Shown here piece after piece: positions 7,800-15,722 of a stretch of 64,000 bases of DNA. The DNA is from Tepidiforma bonchosmolovskayae (GTDB lineage Bacteria > Chloroflexota > Dehalococcoidia > Tepidiformales > Tepidiformaceae), in the NCBI RefSeq assembly GCF_008838325.1, contig NZ_CP042829.1:2232001-2296000 (forward strand), in the 5' to 3' direction. The notes beneath the pieces are model-generated. The model was not told where the DNA came from, ran no database searches, and saw only the letters and a program-made list of their open reading frames with translations. Position numbers and translations under genes: made by a program. How positions within the stretch are numbered: position 1 is the first letter of the stretch; each line of letters begins with the position of its first letter.

Positions 7800-9178
7800 C
7801 CGGCCCAGGCCGGCTCGCCGCTCCCCGGCGGAGCGGTTGGCAGCTCCCAGTGCGGGTCCGTCTCCGACATCCGCAGCGCCGGCCGCAGGAAGCGCATCCG
7901 CCCGTACCCGGTCTCCCGCTCGAGCATCCAGTCGCCGGTATCGCCCGTCCCGCTCGCCCCCGACGGGTCGAGGTCATGCCCCAGATCGTAATACCACATG
8001 CTCGTCCGTGCGAGCGAGACCCGCACCAGCCATGACCCGCCTTCCTCGGCCCGCCGCCGCAGCGCCATCATCGCCCCGAGCGTCCCGAAGTACCCCGTGG
8101 TGTAGTCGTTCATCGCAGCCGGGGCGAGCACCGGCGGCCCGTCGCCGCCCTGCCGCACGCACACGCCCGTCGCAGCCTGCGCCAGCTGCTCCCAGCCCGG
8201 CCGCCCGTCCCATGGCCCGCCGTAGCCGAACGCGTTCTCGGTGACATAGATAATCCCCGGCCGCAGCTTCGCGACCTGCGCCGGGCCAAACCCCCGCCGT
8301 TCGAGCGACCCCCACTGGAACCCCTGCGAAAACACGTCGGCCCCGCGCACCAGCTCCTGCAGGGTTGCGCGCCCGGCCGGGTCGTCCAGGTCCAGGTACG
8401 CCTGCCGCTTTCCGTGCCCCGTGTCCATCTCGAACCGCTCGACCGTCGGAAGGCGCGGCCCCGCGATGTGCAGCACCTCCGCCCCGTGCTCGGCCAGGGT
8501 CCGCGCCACCGTCGGCCCCGCCAGCACCCGGGTCAGGTCGAGCACGCGCACGCCCCGGAGCGGCCGGTCGCCTTCACTGAACGGCTCAGGCGGCGCATCG
8601 CCGATCCGGACCAGCTCGACGACCGGCTTTGCGGCGAGCGCCTGCCCCTGCGGATGCCTGAGCCACTCCGCGTTGCTCCGGCAAACCGCCGCGCAGAGTC
8701 CCTTCGCTGCCAGGGCATCCTCCAGCTCGAAAGCGCCGCGCTGCCGGGTCGCAGCCGCAATCTCCGCCGCACTCGCGCCCTCGCCGAGTCCAAGCTCCGC
8801 CAGGATTCCCGGGCCGTGCGTAAAACTCCCGTGCAGGTGGATGAACCGGCCGTCGCCGCACGGCCAGATCGCCGTCACGTTCGAACCGGCCCGCGGCGCA
8901 GGCGGGCCCGCCTGTCCGTCCACTTCAAGCAGGAGGTAGCTGCGGAGCGAAGCCGCCGCGTGCCGCACATCGATGGCCATCGCCTGCCGGCGCCCGCCGC
9001 GCAGCCGCCAAATCCGGTCTGCCTCCTGCCCCACGAGCGCGAGAGCCACCGCAGCCCCCTCCCCGAGGTGGAACGGCGTCGGCAGCACCGGGTCATCGCC
9101 GGCAATCACGACCTCTGTCTCCGGGTCGAGTTCGAGGCCCGCCCGGGCCGCGTACCAGGCTGCCCGGGCGCGGTCCAT
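7796..9178 (-). CDS. Family III CoA-transferase (CaiB/BaiF type), rearranged
   Basis: 460 residues. The C-terminal ~240 residues begin like a normal family III CoA-transferase (PLRGVRVLDLTRVLAGP) and contain AAMNDYTTGYFGTLGAMMAL, where the Asp is in the expected catalytic position. The N-terminal ~220 residues instead resemble the C-terminal region of such enzymes (FIHLHGSFTHGPGILAELGL, then SNAEWLRHPQGQALA). The order therefore looks permuted or like a partly deleted tandem. The enzyme would move CoA between carboxylates via a glutamyl/aspartyl anhydride. The ATG at 9178 overlaps the TGA of the upstream thioesterase (TGATG). A longer in-frame reading through the RNase P gene is not credible. 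Confidence 0.82.
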   Translation of the reverse strand: MDRARAAWYAARAGLELDPETEVVIAGDDPVLPTPFHLGEGAAVALALVGQEADRIWRLRGGRRQAMAIDVRHAAASLRSYLLLEVDGQAGPPAPRAGSNVTAIWPCGDGRFIHLHGSFTHGPGILAELGLGEGASAAEIAAATRQRGAFELEDALAAKGLCAAVCRSNAEWLRHPQGQALAAKPVVELVRIGDAPPEPFSEGDRPLRGVRVLDLTRVLAGPTVARTLAEHGAEVLHIAGPRLPTVERFEMDTGHGKRQAYLDLDDPAGRATLQELVRGADVFSQGFQWGSLERRGFGPAQVAKLRPGIIYVTENAFGYGGPWDGRPGWEQLAQAATGVCVRQGGDGPPVLAPAAMNDYTTGYFGTLGAMMALRRRAEEGGSWLVRVSLARTSMWYYDLGHDLDPSGASGTGDTGDWMLERETGYGRMRFLRPALRMSETDPHWELPTAPPGSGEPAWAG

Positions 9179-9585
9179 CACGACGCTCCGGCCCGCTTCG
9201 CCGCCAGCCGCCCCTCGAACCGTGCCCGGTCGACCACGAACCGCTGGTGCGTCCCGTGCCCGACCTGCTCCGCGCCGTCGTGGGCTGTCCACTCGAAATG
9301 GAACCGCCGCCCGTCGACGGCCACCAGCCGCACCTCGGCCGTCACCTCCATCCCCTCCGGCGTCGCGCCCGTGTGGTTGATCACAATCTGCGTCCCCACC
9401 GTCATCTGCCCCGCGTCGAGGAAGCCTGCCATCCACTCGGCCGCGGTCTTTTCGACCAGCGCGCCCAGTGCCGGCGTCGAAAACACATCGGGCGTACCCG
9501 CCACAATTCGGCTGGCGAAATGCTCCGGCGTACACCGCACTGAGCCTCGTGCCGTCGCGCCGACCTGCATCGCTTCGATGCTCAT
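9178..9585 (-). CDS. FlK-like hotdog thioesterase
   Basis: A 135-residue hotdog-fold protein. The arrangement TPDVFSTPALGALVEKTAA, TVGTQIVINHTGATPEGMEV and GHGTHQRFVVDRARF matches the fluoroacetyl-CoA thioesterase (FlK)-like family, in which Thr, Glu and His of these segments form the active site. The probable role is hydrolysis of a short acyl-CoA. The ATG at 9585 has GGGAGG 7 nt upstream. It overlaps the CoA-transferase start, and the two likely act on the same CoA ester pool. Fluoroacetate specificity should not be assumed. Confidence 0.82.
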   Translation of the reverse strand: MSIEAMQVGATARGSVRCTPEHFASRIVAGTPDVFSTPALGALVEKTAAEWMAGFLDAGQMTVGTQIVINHTGATPEGMEVTAEVRLVAVDGRRFHFEWTAHDGAEQVGHGTHQRFVVDRARFEGRLAAKRAGAS

Positions 9586-9648
9586 CGCGTCCCTCCCGCA
9601 GCGGCTGCTCCGCTGCCTCAACGATCGCCGCCGCATCATACCGGCCCG

Positions 9649-9678
9649 TCGACAGGCCACCAATCAACGCGGGACAAT
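9649..9678 (+). promoter_or_regulatory. Promoter of RNase P RNA gene
   Basis: A -35 box TCGACA (9649-9654) and a -10 box GACAAT (9673-9678) with an 18-nt spacer. This puts the start near 9684-9685, exactly where the P1 helix of the RNA begins. Confidence 0.7.
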
Positions 9679-9683
9679 AGGAT

Positions 9684-10055
9684 CGTCCAGCAGGCCGGGC
9701 AGCCGCTCCCCGTTCCGTGCGGGGAGAGGAAAGTCCGGACTCCACCGGGCAGGGTGCCAGGTAACGCCTGGGCGGCGCGAGCCGACGGAAAGTGCAACAG
9801 AAACATACCGCCTCCGGTCGCCTCCGGCGGCCGGCGGTAAGGGTGAAATGGTGCGGTAAGAGCGCACCGGCGTCCCGGTAACGGGGCGGCCGTGCAAACC
9901 CCACCCGGAGCAAGGCCGAATAGGGGAGGAGGGTGCCCGGCCCGCCATGACTCCCGGGTTGGCCGCTAGAGCGCGCCGGCGACGGCGCGCCCAGAGAGAT
10001 GGCTGCCGCCCCGCCTCCGCGGGGTACAGAATCCGGCTTACAGGCCTGCTGGACG
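9684..10055 (+). ncRNA. rnpB: RNase P RNA, bacterial type A-like
   Basis: About 372 nt. The ends pair perfectly as helix P1: CGTCCAGCAGGCC at 9684-9696 with GGCCTGCTGGACG at 10043-10055. Conserved core elements are present: GAGGAAAGTCCGGACTCC at ~9724, AGGGTGCCAGGTAACGCCTG, AGTGCAACAGAAA, GGTAAGGGTGAAATGGTG with GGTAAGAGCGCACC, CCGTGCAAACCC, and the 3' AGAGAGATGGCTGCC and ACAGAATCCGGCTTA. It cleaves 5' leaders from pre-tRNAs. Large open frames drawn across it on both strands are spurious. Its protein modulator candidate YlxR is also in the window at 33.4-33.7 kb. Confidence 0.97.
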
Positions 10056-10116
10056 CACCCCTGCGGGCAGTCGGTTCCACGGCCGAACGAGCATTCCAAT
10101 CCGGTCGTCGATTCGC

Positions 10117-10122
10117 TACGAT
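10117..10122 (+). promoter_or_regulatory. Putative -10 box TACGAT of the thioredoxin-TPR gene
   Basis: TACGAT, with a weak TTCCAA -35 at 10094-10099 (17-nt spacer). The predicted start is near 10129, leaving a ~23-nt leader that contains the GGAG at 10142. Confidence 0.45.
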
Positions 10123-10151
10123 CGAAACAACATACCCCCATGGAGTATCCC

Positions 10152-10994
10152 ATGCCCGCCGCAACGGTCATCGATGTTACCGACGCGAACTTCGCGACGG
10201 AGGTCCTCGAGCGTTCGAAGACCATCCCCGTCGTCGTCGACTTCTGGGCGCCATGGTGCGGCCCCTGCCGCATGCTCGGCCCAATCATCGAAAAGGTCGC
10301 CGCCGAGAACGAAGGCAAGGTCCTCCTCGCCAAGCTGAACACCGACCAGAACCCCCGCACCGCCATGCAGTTCCGCATCCAGGGCATCCCGGCCGTCAAA
10401 GCCTTCAAGGACGGCAGGGTCATCGCCGAGTTCACCGGCGCCTACCCTGAGCCCCAGGTCCGCGCCTTCTTCCAGAAGGTGATTGGCGCCGCCGGGACCG
10501 GCGCGTCCTCGGCCGAGGAGCTCCTCCGCAAGGGCGACGTCGCTGGCGCCGAGCGCGAATACCGCGCAATCCTCGAGAAGTCCCCGAACGATGCAAACGC
10601 CGTCGTCGGCCTGGCCTCCATTCTCATCGGCCGCGGCGCCCGCGATGAAGCCGAGCGCCTCCTCGAGCGGGTCCCCGCCGACCGTCGCGCCAAAGCCCTC
10701 AAACACCGCATCTTCCTCGATGAATTCCGCCAGAAGCACGCCGGCGAGGACCTCGAGGGCGAGGTGCGCCGCAACCCCCGCGATCCCCGCGCCCGCTACC
10801 GGTGGGGCGTCATGCTCGCCGCCCAGGAGCGCTACGAAGAGGCTCTCGACCAGCTCCTCGAATCCGTCCGGCTCGACCGCACCTTCGCCGACGGCGCCGC
10901 CCGCAAGGCCATGCTCGCCGTCTTCGATATCCTCGGCCTCGATTCGCCCGTCACGCGCGAGTACCAGCGCCGCCTTTCCAGCGTGCTCTTCTGA
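10152..10994 (+). CDS. Thioredoxin-TPR co-chaperone (CnoX/YbbN-like)
   Basis: 280 residues. An N-terminal thioredoxin domain (~1-115) has the intact active site WCGPC in VDFWAPWCGPCRMLGP and a cis-Pro loop IQGIPAVKAF. A helical C-terminal half with tetratricopeptide-like repeats follows (KGDVAGAEREYRAILEKSP, EERYEEALDQLLES). This matches the YbbN/CnoX family, which protects unfolded or oxidised clients and hands them to chaperones. Many CnoX proteins have lost the second cysteine; here both are kept, so thiol-disulfide activity is plausible. I chose the ATG at 10152 because GGAG lies 6 nt upstream; an ATG at 10140 is the alternative. Confidence 0.88.
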   Translation: MPAATVIDVTDANFATEVLERSKTIPVVVDFWAPWCGPCRMLGPIIEKVAAENEGKVLLAKLNTDQNPRTAMQFRIQGIPAVKAFKDGRVIAEFTGAYPEPQVRAFFQKVIGAAGTGASSAEELLRKGDVAGAEREYRAILEKSPNDANAVVGLASILIGRGARDEAERLLERVPADRRAKALKHRIFLDEFRQKHAGEDLEGEVRRNPRDPRARYRWGVMLAAQERYEEALDQLLESVRLDRTFADGAARKAMLAVFDILGLDSPVTREYQRRLSSVLF

Positions 10995-11019
10995 GCGGCC
11001 GCCGCATCGCGCATACCCC

Positions 11020-11062
11020 GGTCCCGGGAGATAATCGCGCCAACATAACATCTCCCGGGACC
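11020..11062. repeat. Perfect 13-bp inverted repeat over the DAHP synthase promoter
   Basis: GGTCCCGGGAGAT (11020-11032) and its exact complement ATCTCCCGGGACC (11050-11062) flank 17 nt. Each arm also contains the palindrome TCCCGGGA. A -10-like GATAAT (11030-11035) starts inside the left arm, which would place transcription start in the loop. The repeat is therefore more likely a DNA operator than an RNA hairpin. The gene's ATG lies 6 nt after the right arm. There is no T-tract, so it is not a good terminator. Confidence 0.65.
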
Positions 11063-11067
11063 GCTCT

Positions 11068-12153
11068 ATGATCATCCATATGGCCGAAGGCGCGACCATC
11101 GACCAGGTTGAACGCGTCATCAACCGCATTACCCAGGACTACGGCCTCCGCTGCGAAACCATCGTCTCCAGCACCACCGTCATCGGCGTCAAGGGCGTCG
11201 CCTCCATCGTCGATGAAGGCCGCATCCTCGAACTCCCTGGCGTCGACCGCGTCATCCGCATCACCGAGAAGTACAAGGACGCCTCCCGCAGCTTCCACCA
11301 CGAGGACACCATCGTTTGGATTGACGGACGGGTGCCGGTCGGCGGGCCGCACCTCACCTTCTTCGGCGGCCCCTGCGCCATCGAATCCGAGCAGCAGGCG
11401 CTCGAATCCGCCCGCATCGCAAAGGAGGCCGGCGTCGATGTCCTCCGCGCCTTCGTCGATAAGTCCCGGACCAGCCCCTACGACTACCGCGGTCTCGAAA
11501 TCAAGAAGGGGCTCGAAATCGCCGCCGCGATGAAGGCCGAAACCGGCCTGCCTACCGTCTCCGAACTCATCGACCTCCGCCACCTCGACCTCTTCCTCGA
11601 GTACGGCATCGATGTCATCCAGATCGGCGCCCGCAGCGCCCAGTACTCGCCCCTCCTCGAAGAGCTCTCGAAGATCGATAAGCCGGTCATCCTCAAGCAC
11701 GGCTTCGGCAACGATATGAACGAATGGCTCTGCGCCGCCGCGTACATCATGTCCGGCATCGACCGCGAGCGCCGCAGCGTCTCCGAAGGCAACCGCAACG
11801 TGATCCTCTGCTACCGCGGCATCAAGAGCTTCGAAACGGAGACCCGCTTCGCCGCCGACATCGGCATGATCCCGCTCGTGCGGATGAAATCCCATCTGCC
11901 GCTCATCGCCGACCCCTCCCACAGCTCCGGCGACCGCCGTCTTGTCGAGCGCGTCACCTACGGGTTCGTCGCCGCCGGCGCCCACGGCATCGAGTTCGAT
12001 ATCCACAACAACCCCGCCGAGGCCCTCTGCGACGGCAAGCAGGCCGTCAACCACGAGGCGCGGAGAATCATCGAGAATGCCCGGCGCATTCACGCGCTCC
12101 TCGCGGGCGTCGGCATCGAATCCGGCTCAACCGTTTCCGTCGCAGCCAAATAA
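11068..12153 (+). CDS. aroF: DAHP synthase, type I-beta-like
   Basis: 361 residues. It makes 3-deoxy-D-arabino-heptulosonate 7-phosphate from PEP and erythrose 4-phosphate, the first step of aromatic biosynthesis. An N-terminal ferredoxin-like regulatory domain (MIIHMAEGATIDQVERV..., ~1-75) precedes the TIM barrel, as in the Thermotoga enzyme. Barrel motifs are GGPCAIES (metal Cys), KSRTSPYDYRGL, QIGARSAQYSPLL, ILKHGF, ADPSHSSGDRRLVE (metal His) and LCDGKQ (metal Asp). Compared with the usual KPRTSPYSFQG, LKRGF and VEVH, this copy reads KSRTSPYDYRG, LKHGF and FDIH, so it is divergent. A KDO8P-synthase-like relative is less likely. No Shine-Dalgarno is seen. Confidence 0.82.
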   Translation: MIIHMAEGATIDQVERVINRITQDYGLRCETIVSSTTVIGVKGVASIVDEGRILELPGVDRVIRITEKYKDASRSFHHEDTIVWIDGRVPVGGPHLTFFGGPCAIESEQQALESARIAKEAGVDVLRAFVDKSRTSPYDYRGLEIKKGLEIAAAMKAETGLPTVSELIDLRHLDLFLEYGIDVIQIGARSAQYSPLLEELSKIDKPVILKHGFGNDMNEWLCAAAYIMSGIDRERRSVSEGNRNVILCYRGIKSFETETRFAADIGMIPLVRMKSHLPLIADPSHSSGDRRLVERVTYGFVAAGAHGIEFDIHNNPAEALCDGKQAVNHEARRIIENARRIHALLAGVGIESGSTVSVAAK

Positions 12154-12233
12154 CCGCCATCGCGCCCAAGCCCACAGGCCGCTGATGGCGTAGGATTCCC
12201 TCGCACAACCGCTTCCCCGGAGGAACAGCACTC

Positions 12234-13163
12234 ATGGCAGTTCGTCTCGATGGCCAGGTCGTCCTGGTAACCGGTGCAGGTCGCGGCCTCGGCCGCGCCT
12301 ACGCCCTCGACCTCGCGAAGCACGGCGCCAAGGTCGTCGTCAACGACTTCGGCGGCTCCGTCTCCGGCGAGGGGCACGACGACACCCCCGCACAGCAGGT
12401 CGTCAACGAAATCAAGGCCGCCGGCGGCGAGGCCATCGCCGATGGCGGCGACGTCGGCAGCTACGAAGACTGCTACAAGATGGTCAAGCTCGCCGTCGAT
12501 ACCTGGGGCCGGCTCGATGCCGTCGTTGCGAACGCCGGCATCCTCCGCGACGTCACCATCCACAACATGAGCGAGCAGGACTGGGACGCCGTTATCCGCG
12601 TCCACCTCAAGCAGTGCTACAACCTCGCCCACCACGCCTGGCCCATCTTCCGCCAGCAGTCCTACGGCCGCTTCGTGATGGCTACCAGCACCTCCGGCCT
12701 CATCGGCAACTTCGGCCAGGCCAACTACGGCGCCGCCAAGGCCGGCATGTACGGCCTCATGAACGTCCTGAAGCTCGAGGGCGAGAAGTACAACATCAAC
12801 GTCAACCTCATCGCCCCGGCCGCCCAGACCCGCATGACCGCCAACCTCATGGGCCGTGACCCCAACGACCCCGAGCGCGCCGTCGTCATGGCGCCCGAGC
12901 ACGTCGCCCCGGCGGTCACCTACCTCTGCTCGCCGCAGTGCGAAGAGAGCGGCATCTGCATCGCCGCCTCCGGCGGCCGCTACAGCCGCATCGCCATCGT
13001 CGCCAACAAGGGCGTCACCTACGACCCGCACGAGTTCAAGGACGCCGACTGGTTCGCCGCCAACTGGAGCAAGATTACCGACCTCTCCGACGCCTACGTT
13101 CCGTGGTCCTTCCGCGAGACCCGGGAGGAGCACTACGCGGCGAAGAGGGCGGCCCAGGGCTAA
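12234..13163 (+). CDS. SDR dehydrogenase, (3R)-hydroxyacyl-CoA (MFE-2-like)
   Basis: A 309-residue short-chain dehydrogenase. The NAD(P)-binding loop is TGAGRGLGRAYALDL, followed by NDFGGSVSGEGHDDTPAQ, which is characteristic of the dehydrogenase part of peroxisomal multifunctional enzyme type 2. The catalytic Ser-Tyr-Lys is in TSTSGLIGNFGQANYGAAKAG. A C-terminal ~60-residue extension (YDPHEFKDADWFAANW...) is also typical of that subgroup. It probably oxidises a 3-hydroxyacyl-CoA in degradation. The ATG has GGAGG about 11 nt upstream, after a TAGGAT -10-like box at ~12190. Clustering with acyl-CoA genes elsewhere in the window fits. Confidence 0.87.
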   Translation: MAVRLDGQVVLVTGAGRGLGRAYALDLAKHGAKVVVNDFGGSVSGEGHDDTPAQQVVNEIKAAGGEAIADGGDVGSYEDCYKMVKLAVDTWGRLDAVVANAGILRDVTIHNMSEQDWDAVIRVHLKQCYNLAHHAWPIFRQQSYGRFVMATSTSGLIGNFGQANYGAAKAGMYGLMNVLKLEGEKYNINVNLIAPAAQTRMTANLMGRDPNDPERAVVMAPEHVAPAVTYLCSPQCEESGICIAASGGRYSRIAIVANKGVTYDPHEFKDADWFAANWSKITDLSDAYVPWSFRETREEHYAAKRAAQG

Positions 13164-13186
13164 GCCGCACTCGCCCGTCTACCGCC

Positions 13187-13217
13187 GGGGCCCGGCAGCG
13201 CATGCGCTCCGGGCCCC
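13187..13217 (+). terminator. Strong hairpin after the SDR gene
   Basis: GGGGCCCGG (13187-13195) pairs with CCGGGCCCC (13209-13217), and the inner AGCGCATGCGCT is itself a palindrome. Only a short ATTT follows, so termination efficiency is uncertain. The position between the SDR stop and the PAS gene fits a terminator. Confidence 0.5.
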
Positions 13218-13298
13218 ATTTCGCGCTGATTCGGCCAGCAAAGCTGCCCGCGGTTGGTGTAGGGTTTGTAGCACGCCGCAGAACCGGAGGTCCTGCCC

Positions 13299-13748
13299 GT
13301 GCCTGCCAGCCTCGCCGAACTGCTGCTCGCCCAATCGCCCGACGCCGTCGTATTCGCCGGGCCCGACGGCATCATCCAGGCCTGGAACCCGGCCGCCGAG
13401 GCGATGTTCGGGTTCGCCGCCGCCGATGCCGTCGGGCAGGACCTGAACATCATCATCCCGGAGCCGTTCCAGGAGGCCCACTGGAAGGCGTACGACCGCG
13501 CCCTCGCCGCCGGCGACACCAAATACCGCGGCCAGGCCATGCCCACCCGCGCCCGCCGCGCCGACGGCTCAGAGTTCTACATCGAGATGACGTTCGCCAT
13601 CGTCAAAGACGAATCCGGCACGGTCCTCGGCGCGCTCGCCCACTGCCGCGATATCACCGAGCGCTTCGAACGCGAACGCAGCCAGCGCCGCCGTCTCCGC
13701 GACCTCGAAGCCGAGGTCGAACGCCTCCGGGGCTCTGCTACGCCGTGA
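13299..13748 (+). CDS. Stand-alone PAS domain protein
   Basis: 149 residues: one PAS domain (~1-118; SPDAVVFAGPDGIIQAWNPA, then GQDLNIIIPEP) ending in the CRDITERFERERS linker, followed by a short coiled-coil (RRRLRDLEAEVERLR). There is no kinase, cyclase, GGDEF or DNA-binding output domain. It may dimerise and act as a sensor or adaptor with a partner elsewhere. The start is GTG at 13299, with GGAGG about 9 nt upstream. The 3' end overlaps the convergent phosphatase by 11 bp. The ligand cannot be predicted. Confidence 0.85.
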   Translation: MPASLAELLLAQSPDAVVFAGPDGIIQAWNPAAEAMFGFAAADAVGQDLNIIIPEPFQEAHWKAYDRALAAGDTKYRGQAMPTRARRADGSEFYIEMTFAIVKDESGTVLGALAHCRDITERFERERSQRRRLRDLEAEVERLRGSATP

Positions 13749-14475
13749 GCCGCGCCCGCACCGCCGAAATCGTGTCGCTGCTCACGCCGATCGCCCGCGC
13801 ATACTCCTCCGCCGACCCGTACCGCTCCCGGAGATGCCGAAGCGTCGCCGCCATATCCTCCGCCGGGGCCGCCAGCAGCGCCGCCGCCCGCGCCTCGTCA
13901 AAGCCGCGCTCCCGCATCTGCGGCAGCCACTGCTCCTTGAGCGGCGCCAGCAGCTGCTCCGTCAGCGTGTAGTCCTCGATGATCGTCGCTTCGTCGACCC
14001 CGGCGAGGTCGAGCAGGAGCGCCGCCGCAATGCCCGTCCGGTCCTTGCCCGCCGCGCAGTGGAAGAGCACCCGGCCATCCGCCTCGGCGATCGTTTCGAA
14101 GAGCGTCCGGTAGGCCGCAGCTCCCACCTCGAGGAACATCGCATACACGGCCGCGAATCCCGGGAACTCGCCATCGAAACCCGCCGGCGACATGTCGTGC
14201 TGGAACACCGGCGCGTGCACCACCCGGATCCCGTACCGGCTGGCGTCCGGCGTCCGGTCCCGCTCCCGCTCCGCATCCGAGCGGAAGTCGACGATGGTGA
14301 GCACCTCGCGCTCGCGGAGCTGCTCAAGGCCGCGGTCGGTCAGCCGGTGGAGGCTGGCCGACCGGATGGCGACATCGGTCGTCTCGGCGCCGGCCGCCGT
14401 CGGGTAGCCGCCAAGATGGCGCACGTTGTGCGCAACTTCGAGCCGAAGCTCCCGGCTGATGGTTATAACATCCAT
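13738..14475 (-). CDS. Tyrosine/phosphoinositide-type protein phosphatase
   Basis: 245 residues, with the cysteine phosphatase signature HCAAGKDRTG (C-x5-R) at ~138 and the N-terminal NVRHLGGYPT... segment of the Y_phosphatase3 (MptpB-like) family. The lysine after the Gly in the P-loop is typical of members that also take phosphoinositide or serine/threonine substrates. It is cytoplasmic with no signal peptide. The C-terminal ~70 residues are helical. AAGGTGG precedes the ATG by 4 nt. It is convergent with the PAS gene and divergent from the M20 peptidase. The physiological substrate is unknown. Confidence 0.87.
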   Translation of the reverse strand: MDVITISRELRLEVAHNVRHLGGYPTAAGAETTDVAIRSASLHRLTDRGLEQLREREVLTIVDFRSDAERERDRTPDASRYGIRVVHAPVFQHDMSPAGFDGEFPGFAAVYAMFLEVGAAAYRTLFETIAEADGRVLFHCAAGKDRTGIAAALLLDLAGVDEATIIEDYTLTEQLLAPLKEQWLPQMRERGFDEARAAALLAAPAEDMAATLRHLRERYGSAEEYARAIGVSSDTISAVRARLTA

Positions 14476-14585
14476 GCTTCCACCTTGCCCCGGCCGCGTG
14501 AAACGATCATTAACGCGGCGGGAAATGTCTCCTGCTGCCGCCGCGCCGTATCCTCTCCCGCGCGACCAGACCCGGAGGGCAGCTC

Positions 14586-15677
14586 ATGATCTCGCGCGAC
14601 CGCATCGTCCAGGCGTTTCTTGACCTCGTCGCCATCGATTCGCCATCCGGCGAGGAGGACGCCATCGCCGCCGAGCTCGAACGCCGCCTGCGCGCCCTCG
14701 GCCTCCAGACCGCCCAGGATGCCGCCGGCAACGTCTTCGCTCGCCGTGAGGGCGCCGGCGCCCCGGTGCTCCTCTCGGCCCACATGGACACCGTCGAGCC
14801 CGGGCGCGGCATTAAGCCCCGCTGGGAGGGCCCCGATATCATCCGCAGCGACGGCACCACCATCCTCGGCGCCGACAACAAGGCCGGCTGCGCCGTCATC
14901 CTCGAGGTCCTCCAGTCGCTCATCGAGGACGGTGGCCCGCACCGCACGGTCGAAGTCGCCATCAGCCGCGGCGAAGAAGTCGGCCTGGTCGGTGCTGCGA
15001 ACATGGACTACTCGCGCATCACCGCAAAGGTCGCCATCGTCATCGACAGCGGCGGCCCGCCCTCGTCCATCCAGGGCCAGGCTCCCTACCACTACGTCTA
15101 CGACATCGAGGTCCACGGCCGCAGCGCCCACGCCGGCCTCGAACCGGAAAAAGGCATCCCCGCCGTCACCATCGCCGCCGAGATCGTTGCCGGCCTCCCG
15201 CAGGGCCGCCTCGACGATGAGACAACCGGCAACGTCGGCATTATCCGCGGCGGGCTCGTCCGGAACGCCGTCCCCGACTACTGCCTCGTCCAGGGCGAAT
15301 TCCGCTCCATGGTCGAAGAGAAGGTCGAGACGCTCGCGCGCGGCGCCCGCCGCCACATCGAGGCCGTGCAGGCCCGCCACCCGGGCGCCCGCATCGAGGC
15401 ATCCCTCCGCATGGCCTACCCCGGCTACCGGCTCGAGCCCGGCGACCCCGCCGCCGACCTCCTCTATCCCGTGCTCCGCTCCCTTGGCTTCGAACCAAAC
15501 CCCCACCCCGTCGGTGGCGGCACCGACGGGAACGTTTTCCGCGGCCACGGAATCGCCGCTGTCGTCATCGGCCGCGGCGGCTACAACCAGCATACGAAGG
15601 ACGAATACCTCGTAATCCCCGAAATGCTCGACTGCGCCCGCGTCGTCGAGGCCGCCGTCCGCACCCTCCCGGGCTGA
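14586..15677 (+). CDS. M20 family metallopeptidase (PepT-like)
   Basis: A 363-residue zinc peptidase. Metal and catalytic motifs: SAHMDTVEPG, LGADNKAG, SRGEEVGLVGA and the terminal NQHTKDEY. The dimerisation (lid) domain contains the HGRSAHAGLEPEKG segment, and GGGTDGNVF follows. These order the protein with the tripeptidase T/M20B group rather than with ArgE or DapE. It would trim small peptides in the cytoplasm. The ATG is preceded by GGAGG about 8 nt upstream and by a TATCCT -10-like box. Confidence 0.88.
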   Translation: MISRDRIVQAFLDLVAIDSPSGEEDAIAAELERRLRALGLQTAQDAAGNVFARREGAGAPVLLSAHMDTVEPGRGIKPRWEGPDIIRSDGTTILGADNKAGCAVILEVLQSLIEDGGPHRTVEVAISRGEEVGLVGAANMDYSRITAKVAIVIDSGGPPSSIQGQAPYHYVYDIEVHGRSAHAGLEPEKGIPAVTIAAEIVAGLPQGRLDDETTGNVGIIRGGLVRNAVPDYCLVQGEFRSMVEEKVETLARGARRHIEAVQARHPGARIEASLRMAYPGYRLEPGDPAADLLYPVLRSLGFEPNPHPVGGGTDGNVFRGHGIAAVVIGRGGYNQHTKDEYLVIPEMLDCARVVEAAVRTLPG

Positions 15678-15722
15678 GTCCCCGCCGGCCCGGCCGAAGC
15701 GGACGTGTCGCGCTTCCGCCGC

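Noticed and set aside
9178..10435. N-terminal extension of the CoA-transferase frame through rnpB
   Set aside because: The frame crosses the RNase P RNA and a thioesterase in another frame. The true start is ATG 9178, coupled to the thioesterase stop.
11020..11062. Inverted repeat as terminator of the thioredoxin-TPR gene
   Set aside because: There is no T-tract, and a -10-like box inside suggests a DNA-level operator for the next gene.
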